DNA from: Pseudomonadota bacterium
GTDB lineage: Bacteria; Pseudomonadota; Gammaproteobacteria; Burkholderiales; Burkholderiaceae_D
Length of the DNA stretch: 41,235 bases
Assembly (NCBI GenBank): GCA_021821365.1
Contig: JAKACN010000012.1
Span: 1 to 41,235, forward strand
Direction: 5' to 3'
In this document: positions 8,760 through 15,564 of the stretch, in pieces
Numbering within the stretch: the first letter of the stretch is position 1
Layout: the number at the start of each line of letters is the position of its first letter
Position numbers and translations under genes: made by a program
The notes under the pieces: model-generated
What the model saw: only the letters and a program-made list of their open reading frames with translations
Told to the model about the DNA's origin: nothing
Databases searched by the model: none

Positions 8760-9662
8760 CTAAATCCGTCGAATGATCTTCTCGCCGAACAGCCCTTCCG
8801 GCCGCACCAGCAGGAACAGCAGCGCCAGCACATACGGGAACCATCCCTCGATGCCGCCGCCCACCATCGGCCCGATATACACCTCGGCCAGTTTCTCCGA
8901 AGCGCCGATGATCAGTCCGCCGAGGATCGCGCCCGGCACCGAGGTGAAGCCGCCGAGGATCAGCACCGGCAAGGCTTTCAGCGCAACGAAAGTCAGCGCG
9001 AACTGCACGCCGTTACGCGCGCCCCACAGCAGGCCTGCCACCAGCGCGACGAAACCGGCGACCGCCCACACGATGCCCCAGATCTGCTGCAGCGGAATGC
9101 CCACCGCCAATGCGGCCTGATGATCGTCCGCCACGGCGCGCAGCGCGCGGCCGATCTTGGTTTTGGAGAAGAACAGCGCGAGGCCGGTCACGAGCGCGGC
9201 GCAGATGCCGGCGGCGATCACATCGAACTGCGATACCGAAATGTTGAAATGGTCGAGCAGGTACTGGATCGGCACGTCTTCGATGCCGATCTGCAGTTCG
9301 CGTACCTGCGATCCCCACAGCAGTTGCGCGAGGCCCTCGACGAAGAAGGTCAGGCCGATGGTCGCCATGAACAGCGTGATCTCGTGCTGGTTGACCAGCG
9401 GACGGAGCACGATGCGCTCGGTGGCCAATCCGAGTATGACCATCGCGACCATCGTCAGCGGGATCGCGATCCAGAGCGACACGCCGAGCCCATCCGCGAT
9501 GCCGACGCAGGTCAGCGCGGCGAAGAACACCATCGCGCCCTGCGCGAAGTTGAACACGCCGGAAGCCTTGTAGATCAGCACGAAGCCGAGTGCGACCAGT
9601 GCATACATCACGCCGGCCAGCAGACCGCCGATCAGAACTTCGAAGAAGAAACTTACATCCAT
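8760..9662 (-). CDS. livH: Liv-type ABC transporter permease (LivH)
   Basis: 300-residue inner-membrane permease with about eight hydrophobic segments. Characteristic LivH stretches are GGLLAGVMYALVALGFVLIY, the GRALRAVADDHQAALAVGI cytoplasmic loop (the ATPase contact) and LGGFTSVPGAILGGLIIG near the C-terminus. AGGGAC lies before the ATG. The length is normal for the family. Confidence 0.94.
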   Translation of the reverse strand: MDVSFFFEVLIGGLLAGVMYALVALGFVLIYKASGVFNFAQGAMVFFAALTCVGIADGLGVSLWIAIPLTMVAMVILGLATERIVLRPLVNQHEITLFMATIGLTFFVEGLAQLLWGSQVRELQIGIEDVPIQYLLDHFNISVSQFDVIAAGICAALVTGLALFFSKTKIGRALRAVADDHQAALAVGIPLQQIWGIVWAVAGFVALVAGLLWGARNGVQFALTFVALKALPVLILGGFTSVPGAILGGLIIGASEKLAEVYIGPMVGGGIEGWFPYVLALLFLLVRPEGLFGEKIIRRI

Positions 9663-9689
9663 GGTTTGTCCCTGTTTGACGTCCTTGGC

Positions 9690-9727
9690 TCCCGCCCCCT
9701 TGCAGGGGGAGGGGCGGGGTGGGGGTA
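9690..9727. repeat. REP-like GC element between livG and livH
   Basis: CCCCCTTGCAGGGGG forms a hairpin, followed by a G-rich GGGGCGGGGTGGGGG tail. The core is the same as in the element at 8622-8660. Confidence 0.6.
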
Positions 9728-9852
9728 AAGTGGTTGCTTCAGGCCTGCAAGCGGCTCAACCACGCTATCGCCCATCCCAAACCCAATCGTTCCACCTCGC
9801 CGCCATCGAACGGTTCGGTTCTATACGGTACGCTTACAACCTTCCCACCTCG

Positions 9853-9900
9853 CCGCTTGCAAGCGGCTCGGATTCGCGCGGCGCAAAGCATGCTTTGCGC
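9853..9900. repeat. Two perfect palindromes in the livG-livH gap
   Basis: A 14-bp perfect palindrome, CCGCTTGCAAGCGG (9853-9866), is followed by a 20-bp perfect palindrome at 9881-9900 centred on GCATGC. The sequence GCAAGCGGCTC of the first is repeated upstream near 9747-9757. The 260-base gap holds no credible gene. These could be REP arms, mRNA hairpins or protein-binding sites. Confidence 0.6.
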
Positions 9901-9922
9901 AACCCCGCGCTCATCCCGTTCT

Positions 9923-10711
9923 TTAGTGCGCTACTCCCAAATAAGCATTGATCACATCCTGGTTGCCGCGCACTTCGTCCGGCGTGCCGTCGCCGATCTT
10001 CTTGCCGTAGTCGAGCACCACCACGCGATCGGATATGTCCATCACCACGCCCATGTCATGCTCGATCAGCACGATGGTGGTCCCGAACTGGTCGTTCACG
10101 TCGAGGATGAAGCGGCACATGTCCTGCTTCTCTTCCACGTTCATGCCGGCCATCGGTTCGTCGAGCAGCAGGATCTCCGGTTCCGCCGCCAGCGCGCGCC
10201 CGAGTTCGACGCGCTTCTGCAATCCGTACGGAAGGCGGCTGACGGGTGTCTTGCGGATGTGCTGGATCTCGAGGAAGTCAATGATCTCTTCCACCTTCTT
10301 GCGATGCGCGATCTCTTCCTTCTGCGCCGGGCCCCAGTAGAGCGCCTGCAGCAGGAAGTTGGTCTGCATCTTCAGGTTGCGGCCGGTCATGATGTTGTCG
10401 AGCACCGACATGCCCTTGAACAGCGCGATGTTCTGGAAGGTGCGCGCAATGCCGCTCTTCGCCGCCTTGTAGGTGTTCATGTCCTTGCGGTGCTTGCCGC
10501 GATACACGATCTCACCCTGCTGCGGGTGGTACACGCCGTTGATCACGTTGAGCATCGAGCTCTTGCCGGCGCCGTTCGGGCCGATGATGGCGCGGATCTC
10601 GTGTTCGCGCACATCGAAGGAAATGTCGGTCAACGCCTTCACGCCGCCGAAGGAGAGCGAGATGTTCTGCAGGTCCAGGATGACGTCGCCGATTTGTCGG
10701 TTTGCACTCAT
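9923..10711 (-). CDS. livG: Liv-type ABC transporter ATP-binding protein (LivG)
   Basis: 262-residue ATPase. Walker A is GPNGAGKSS (44-52), the signature region is LPYGLQKRVELGRAL, the degenerate form usual in LivG, and Walker B is ILLLDEP. The LivG-specific C-terminal helix (GTPDEVRGNQDVINAYLG) is present. It starts four bases after the stop codon of the acyl-CoA synthetase gene, so the two are almost certainly co-translated. Confidence 0.94.
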   Translation of the reverse strand: MSANRQIGDVILDLQNISLSFGGVKALTDISFDVREHEIRAIIGPNGAGKSSMLNVINGVYHPQQGEIVYRGKHRKDMNTYKAAKSGIARTFQNIALFKGMSVLDNIMTGRNLKMQTNFLLQALYWGPAQKEEIAHRKKVEEIIDFLEIQHIRKTPVSRLPYGLQKRVELGRALAAEPEILLLDEPMAGMNVEEKQDMCRFILDVNDQFGTTIVLIEHDMGVVMDISDRVVVLDYGKKIGDGTPDEVRGNQDVINAYLGVAH

Positions 10712-10715
10712 GTTC

Positions 10716-12674
10716 TCAGGCGGCCTTCTTCAGTTCACCAAATGTCTTCACATCTACGATGCGCAGGTCGGCGGCAACCATGCCCTGACGGCCGTCCTCG
10801 AACTTCACCTGCGTTTCGATGTACTGCGAGGTCTTGCCGGCGTACAGCGCATCGATCAGCACCTTGTACTTCTCGGCGATGAAGCGGCGGCGCACCTTGC
10901 GGGTGCGGGTCAGCTCGTCGTCGTCCGGATCGAGTTCCTTGTGCAGCACGAGGAAGCGATGAATCTGCGTGCCGGACATCATGGACTCGGTCGACAGGTC
11001 GGCGTTGACCTTCTCGACGCATTCGGCGATCAGCTCGTAGGTCTCGCGCTTGCCGGCCAGGTCGGTATAACCGGAGTAAGGGATGCCGCGCCGCTCGGCC
11101 CAATTGCCGACCGCTTCCATGTCGATATTGATGAAGGCGCACACCATGTCGCGCTGGTTGCCGAAGGCGACCGCTTCCTTGATGAAGGGGAAGAACTTCA
11201 GCTTGTTCTCGATGTAGTTCGGCGCAAACATTTCGCCGCTGTTCATCTTGCCGACGTCGGCCGCGCGGTCGATGATTTTCAGGTGGCCTTCCTCATCGAA
11301 GATGCCGGCATCCCCGGTGTGGAAGTAACCGTCGCTGTCGATGACCTCGGCGGTTGCGTCCGGACGCTTGTAGTATTCCTTGAGCATCGCGGCGGACTTC
11401 ACCAGCACTTCGCCGTTGTCGGCCAGCTTCACTTCCACGCCGGGCGCGGGCAGGCCGACGCTGTCGAACTTGATGTGGCCGTCGGGTTGCAGGCACACAT
11501 AGGCGCAGGTTTCGGTCGAGCCGTACAACTGTTTCAGGTTGACGCCGATGGAACGGTAGAAGCGGAACAGGTCGGGGCCGATCGCCGCGCCCGCGGTGTA
11601 GGCCACGCGCACGCGCGACAGGCCGAGCACGTTCTTCAGCGGCCCATAGACGAAGACGCTGCCGAGCGCATAACGCATGCGGTCGACGAATCCGACCGGC
11701 TTGCCGTCGAGGATGTCGGAGCCGACGCGGCGCGCGACGTCCATGTAGTGATGGAACATCTTGCGCTTGATCGCGCTCGCGTCTTCCATGCGGATCATCA
11801 CCGTGGTCAGCATGTTCTCGAATACGCGCGGCGGCGCGAAGTAATAGGTCGGGCCGATCTCGCGCATGTCGGTCATCACGGTGTCGCCCGATTCCGGGCA
11901 GTTCACCGTGAAGCCGGCGAGCAGTGCCTGCGCAAAGGAGAACAGGTGATCACCCACCCAGGCCATCGGCAGGTAGGACAGGATGTCGTCGTTTGCGGTG
12001 AGCCTGTCGAAACCCACGCCGCCTTCCGCCGCGGCGATGAAGGAGTCATGCGTCTGGCACACGCCCTTGGGCTTGCCGGTGGTGCCGGAGGTGTACAGCA
12101 TCACGGCGGTATCGTCGCTGCGGCCCGCGTTGAGTTCGGACAGGAAGAAATCCGGGTGCGACTTGTCGAAATCGCGGCCGAGCTCCTGTACCTTGTCGAA
12201 GGCGGCCAGCTCCTTCTGGTGGTAGTGGCGCATGCCGCGCGGGTCGTCGTAGATGATATGGGAGATGCGATCGAGGCCCTGCTTGATCTCGAACAGCTTG
12301 TCGACCTGTTCCTGGTCCTCGACCACGGCGAAGTCGATTTCCGCGTCGTTCAGCACATAAGCCATATCGGCCGCTGGCGCATCCTGGTAGAGCGGCACCG
12401 CGACGCCGCCGAGGCATTGCGCGGCCGCCATCGACCAGTACAGGCGCGGACGGTTGTCGCCGATGATCGCGAGGCTCATGCCGCGCCGGAATCCCATCGC
12501 CGCGAGGCCGCAGGCGAGGGCGCGCACTTCATCCGCCACCTGGGCCCAGTTCCAGGTCTGCCAGATGCCAAGATCCTTTTCACGGAAGGCCGGCTTGTCC
12601 GGCCTGATTTGCGCGTGCTGCAGAAGCATGCGGGGGAACGTGCGTTCGCCCGACTTGATTGTGTCTGCCATCAT
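10716..12674 (-). CDS. AMP-dependent acyl-CoA synthetase (long-chain fatty-acid ligase type)
   Basis: 652-residue adenylate-forming enzyme that activates a carboxylate with ATP and joins it to CoA. The P-loop-like motif YTSGTTGKPKG (184-194) is perfect. Later motifs include LYGSTETCAY and YFHTGDAGIFDEEGHLKIIDR, which bind AMP and form the hinge. The C-terminal lysine region (TRTRKVRRRF) resembles long-chain synthetases of the FadD15 type. The start is ATG 12674 or 12671; upstream in-frame residues overlap the regulatory gap. As first gene of the operon, divergent from the Crp/Fnr regulator, it probably traps the imported acid as its CoA ester. Chain type cannot be determined by eye. Confidence 0.9.
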   Translation of the reverse strand: MMADTIKSGERTFPRMLLQHAQIRPDKPAFREKDLGIWQTWNWAQVADEVRALACGLAAMGFRRGMSLAIIGDNRPRLYWSMAAAQCLGGVAVPLYQDAPAADMAYVLNDAEIDFAVVEDQEQVDKLFEIKQGLDRISHIIYDDPRGMRHYHQKELAAFDKVQELGRDFDKSHPDFFLSELNAGRSDDTAVMLYTSGTTGKPKGVCQTHDSFIAAAEGGVGFDRLTANDDILSYLPMAWVGDHLFSFAQALLAGFTVNCPESGDTVMTDMREIGPTYYFAPPRVFENMLTTVMIRMEDASAIKRKMFHHYMDVARRVGSDILDGKPVGFVDRMRYALGSVFVYGPLKNVLGLSRVRVAYTAGAAIGPDLFRFYRSIGVNLKQLYGSTETCAYVCLQPDGHIKFDSVGLPAPGVEVKLADNGEVLVKSAAMLKEYYKRPDATAEVIDSDGYFHTGDAGIFDEEGHLKIIDRAADVGKMNSGEMFAPNYIENKLKFFPFIKEAVAFGNQRDMVCAFINIDMEAVGNWAERRGIPYSGYTDLAGKRETYELIAECVEKVNADLSTESMMSGTQIHRFLVLHKELDPDDDELTRTRKVRRRFIAEKYKVLIDALYAGKTSQYIETQVKFEDGRQGMVAADLRIVDVKTFGELKKAA

Positions 12675-12832
12675 CCCACTCTCTTTTAACAGGTCTAACC
12701 GTCGTGAGGGACCGGAGCGCCTGCGTGGGCGAAGCCATGCTTGCCGCGGGTATATCCGTGGCAATCATCTCAGCTTACAATGTCTCCGTTATTCTTGTAG
12801 TCAGGATACTAGACAGTTCAATTTTTGTGCGC

Positions 12833-12848
12833 TGTCATTTGACTGACA
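12833..12848. promoter_or_regulatory. Candidate Crp/Fnr-family operator (TGTCA-N6-TGACA)
   Basis: A perfect inverted repeat, TGTCA then six bases then TGACA. Geometry is identical to the E. coli CRP site (TGTGA-N6-TCACA) but with a changed half-site. It lies 40 bases before the regulator start codon and about 160 bases before the divergent operon. That position suits autoregulation and control of the transporter. Binding is inferred. Confidence 0.5.
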
Positions 12849-12888
12849 ATCAACCGTTATTTTGAAATTATCGTTGGTGCGCCGCACA

Positions 12889-13578
12889 ATGAATCCAGAG
12901 AAAGTTTCCCTCAAGGACCTGCTGCATCAAACCATCTGGGCGAAAGACCTGACACCGGCGCAACTGGAACGCGTGGAAGCCGACACCGTCGAGCTGTTCG
13001 TCCCGAAGGGAGGCTTCATCTGCCGCAAGGGCGAAATGGTCGATGCATGGTTCGGCATCATCGACGGCCTCGCCAAGATCAACACGCTGTCGCCCGAAGG
13101 GAAGTCGGTCACCTTCACCGGCATTGCCACCGGCAGCTGGTTCGGCGAGGGCACGCTGCTCAAGCAGGAGATGCGCAAGTACGACGTGGTTGCGCTGCGC
13201 GACAGCCGCATCGCCCGCATGCCGGCCAAGACCTTCATGTGGCTGCTCGATAACAGCCTGCCGTTCACGCACTTCCTGCTGCGCCAGCTGAACGAGCGCC
13301 TCGGACAGTTCATCGGCATGGTCGAATTCGACCGCCTGCTGGACGTCGACACGCGCGTCGCGCGCTGCCTCGCCGCGCTCTTCAACAATCACCTCTATCC
13401 CGGCACCGACATGTTCCTGCAGGTCTCGCAGGAAGAGATCGGCTATCTGTCCGGCGCCTCGCGCCAGCGCGCCAACCAGGCGCTGCAGGTGCTGGAGAAG
13501 GAAGGGCTGCTGAAGGTCGATTACGGCGGCATCCGCATCCTCGATCTGGAAGGCCTGCGGCGCTTCCAGGCATCCTGA
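12889..13578 (+). CDS. Crp/Fnr-family transcriptional regulator
   Basis: 229 residues. The cyclic-nucleotide-binding-type beta-barrel is N-terminal (about 25-120, with GSWFGEGTLLKQEMRKYDV in the cassette position). A dimer helix follows, then a winged helix-turn-helix (about 170-225; recognition segment SGASRQRANQ). There is no N-terminal Fnr-type cysteine cluster, so it is not an Fe-S oxygen sensor. Where CRP has Arg-Glu at the start of the recognition helix, this protein has Arg-Gln (182-183), which suits a different half-site. A TTG at 12862 would add nine residues; ATG 12889 is preferred, though neither has a good ribosome binding site. It is likely the local regulator of the divergent liv-type operon. 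Confidence 0.88.
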   Translation: MNPEKVSLKDLLHQTIWAKDLTPAQLERVEADTVELFVPKGGFICRKGEMVDAWFGIIDGLAKINTLSPEGKSVTFTGIATGSWFGEGTLLKQEMRKYDVVALRDSRIARMPAKTFMWLLDNSLPFTHFLLRQLNERLGQFIGMVEFDRLLDVDTRVARCLAALFNNHLYPGTDMFLQVSQEEIGYLSGASRQRANQALQVLEKEGLLKVDYGGIRILDLEGLRRFQAS

Positions 13579-13608
13579 TTCACTCACGATCGAACAGCGA
13601 ACCTCCTG

Positions 13609-14373
13609 ATGGAAAAGCTTACTGCGGACCTGCCCACCCTCGACACGCTGGCGGCATTCTGGTCCGGGCCGGTGCTGGCCACCAACCTGATTGTTTTCCT
13701 GAGCCTGTTCGGCGCCTTGCTGCTCGGCCTGCTGGTCGGCTACGAGCGCTCCTACCGCGGGCGCGCGGCCGGCATGCGCACCTATGGCCTGGTGTGCATG
13801 GCATCGGCGGCGCTGACCGTGATCGCCGGCTATCCCGGCGACTGGTACGGCGGGCAGGTGATGGTCGGTCTCGGCGCGGACCCGACGCGTATCATCCAGG
13901 GCATCGTCACCGGCGTCGGCTTCCTCGGCGCGGGCGTCATCATGAAGGAAGGCTTCAACATCAGCGGCCTGACCACGGCGGCCTCCATCTGGGCGGCCTC
14001 GGTGATCGGCGTGCTGGTGGGTGTCGGCTTTTATCTGTCGGCGATGCTGCTGGCGATGCTGTCGGCCATCTGCATGATCTGGGTGCCAAAGGTGGCGAAC
14101 TGGCTGCCCTCACGCGCCGCCATCGCCATCGAGATGCGCTTCCACGAAGGTTTCGCGCCGACTGAAGAGCAGCTGCGCGAAGCTGCGGTGAAGCGCGGCT
14201 ACGAGATCGCCGGCGGTTCGATCTCGATCGCGGTGAAGGAGGGCAAGACCGAATGGCATTTCGTCGCCGTCGCCTTCGACAAGAACAGCGGCGCGCCCAT
14301 CAGCGATCTTGCCCGCGAGATGTCGCAGTTCGAAGGCCTTGACGCCTTTCATCTCTCGCATGCGCGCAACTGA
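13609..14373 (+). CDS. MgtC/SapB family membrane protein
   Basis: 254 residues. The N-terminal half has about five membrane segments with the family motifs GYERSYRGRAAGMRT (about 44-58) and GVGFLGAGVIMKEG (about 103-116). A soluble C-terminal domain (about 175-254) resembles the ACT-like domain of MgtC. MgtC proteins affect Mg2+ adaptation and ATP-synthase or membrane-potential control in pathogens; in free-living bacteria the role is unclear. It starts 30 bases after the regulator stop and may share its transcript. No clear ribosome binding site precedes the ATG. Confidence 0.88.
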   Translation: MEKLTADLPTLDTLAAFWSGPVLATNLIVFLSLFGALLLGLLVGYERSYRGRAAGMRTYGLVCMASAALTVIAGYPGDWYGGQVMVGLGADPTRIIQGIVTGVGFLGAGVIMKEGFNISGLTTAASIWAASVIGVLVGVGFYLSAMLLAMLSAICMIWVPKVANWLPSRAAIAIEMRFHEGFAPTEEQLREAAVKRGYEIAGGSISIAVKEGKTEWHFVAVAFDKNSGAPISDLAREMSQFEGLDAFHLSHARN

Positions 14374-14398
14374 TCTGCTGCATCGGCTAAAAGCAGGG

Positions 14399-14529
14399 GG
14401 CCACGGAAACACTCGGCGTGCCCCACAGAAAACACGGAAGAAAACATGGTCTCGGATTCGCTGCTTGAACCCGGGAGAGGCGCGGCAATAATGGGTTTTA
14501 TTTTTGTGCCTTTTGTGTGTTTCGTGGAC
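14399..14529. repeat. A/T-rich palindromic repeat (copy D1)
   Basis: The left arm CCACGGAAACAC with CACAGAAAACACGG (14400-14446) faces a right arm (14496-14529) ending TGTTTCGTGGAC, across a loop of about 50 bases. It is the same family as the copies near positions 240 and 3715. It lies just after the mgtC-like stop codon. Confidence 0.6.
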
Positions 14530-14566
14530 AGTTCAAGGCAGTAGCATGCGCACCTTGATGCGCCAA

Positions 14567-14699
14567 GTCCACGAAAGGCAGGGTCCACAAAAGACACAAA
14601 AAACACGAAAAGATCTTTGTGTCTAAAGCGCTCCTTGAAATTCAGGCGAGCGGGCAAAAACAAAGGTTTCTTTTTGTGCTTTTTGTGTCTTTTGTGGAC
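14567..14699. repeat. A/T-rich palindromic repeat (copy D2)
   Basis: There are two left-arm starts (GTCCAC at 14567 and 14583), the second continuing AAAAGACACAAAAAAC. The right arm ends TGTCTTTTGTGGAC at 14699. Copies D1 and D2 fill the 354-base gap between the convergent mgtC-like and pfpI-like genes, which holds no credible gene. Confidence 0.7.
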
Positions 14700-14727
14700 A
14701 AAAGAATTTTCCCTGGATAAACCCTCA

Positions 14728-15330
14728 TCAGCCGCTAATGCCGATACCCGCCTGTTCGCTGCGTGACTTGCGTGCACTCTCGGTCATGCGTTGCGACAGG
14801 GTGTCGATCATTTTCTGGTTGAACGCGGGGATGTCGCCCGGCTTGCGGCTGGTGACGAGATTGCCGTCCACCACGACTTCCTGATCGAGCCATTTTCCGC
14901 CGGCATTGCGGATGTCGTCCTGCAAGGTCGGCCAGCTGGTCATGGTGCGATCCTTGACCAGTCCCGCCGAAACCAGCAGCCACCCGCCGTGACAAATGGC
15001 GGCGATCATCTTGCCGTCTTCATCCATTTCCTGTACGAAGCGTTGTGCGTCGGGAACGATGCGTATCTGGTCGCCATTCATCACTCCCCCCGGCAGGAGC
15101 ACCGCGTCGAATGCCTTCGAATCGGCTTCCTGGAAGCTGAGGTCGACGTCGAACTGGTCGGCCTTGGTGTCATGGTGGAATCCTTGCACCTTGCCGTGCT
15201 TGCTGGAAATGACCTTGGTGATGGCACCCTGCTGTTCCAGTGCCTGGCGCGGGTCGGTGAATTCGATCTGCTCGAAGCCGTCGGTGACGAGGATGGCGAT
15301 ATTGATGCCCGAAAGTGCTTGTTGGTCCAT
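14728..15330 (-). CDS. PfpI/DJ-1 family protein (class I glutamine-amidotransferase-like)
   Basis: 200 residues. The nucleophile elbow AAICHGGWLL places Cys113 next to His114, and Glu20 (DGFEQIEF) is the usual partner. Relatives include proteins described as proteases, chaperones and glyoxalase- or deglycase-like enzymes, and general stress proteins. The precise reaction here is not known. The ATG at 15330 has AGGAAAGGA upstream. It diverges from a second Lon protease, which supports a protein-quality or stress role. Confidence 0.88.
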   Translation of the reverse strand: MDQQALSGINIAILVTDGFEQIEFTDPRQALEQQGAITKVISSKHGKVQGFHHDTKADQFDVDLSFQEADSKAFDAVLLPGGVMNGDQIRIVPDAQRFVQEMDEDGKMIAAICHGGWLLVSAGLVKDRTMTSWPTLQDDIRNAGGKWLDQEVVVDGNLVTSRKPGDIPAFNQKMIDTLSQRMTESARKSRSEQAGIGISG

Positions 15331-15355
15331 GATGCGATTCCTTTCCTTGATAGGC

Positions 15356-15386
15356 GGCTTCGTGCAGGTGATGCCTGCGCGAAGCC
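15356..15386. promoter_or_regulatory. Strong hairpin in the pfpI-lon divergent region
   Basis: GGCTTCG plus GCAGG pairs with CCTGC plus CGAAGCC, with one mismatch and a five-base loop. It starts 26 bases before the pfpI-like ATG, so it may lie in that gene's 5' leader. No heat-shock promoter consensus was evident in 15331-15564. Confidence 0.4.
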
Positions 15387-15564
15387 TGAGCCGCGTGCGC
15401 GGCAGTCCGGAGCAGGTGAGGTTCGACTGAAGCGCCGTGCGATAAGTTCTGTCGCGAATCCGGCGGAACGGTCGGCTTGCGCGCCGTGTCCAAGTGAAAA
15501 TTCACCTGTCGCCGAACCGGACCATGCACGGCGATCCGGGCGCGCAAGGAAGAGGGGCTGCATC

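Noticed and set aside
14791-15564. Upstream extension of the Lon frame by 258 codons
   Set aside because: It runs antisense to the pfpI-like gene, and Lon homology and the ribosome binding site begin at 15565.
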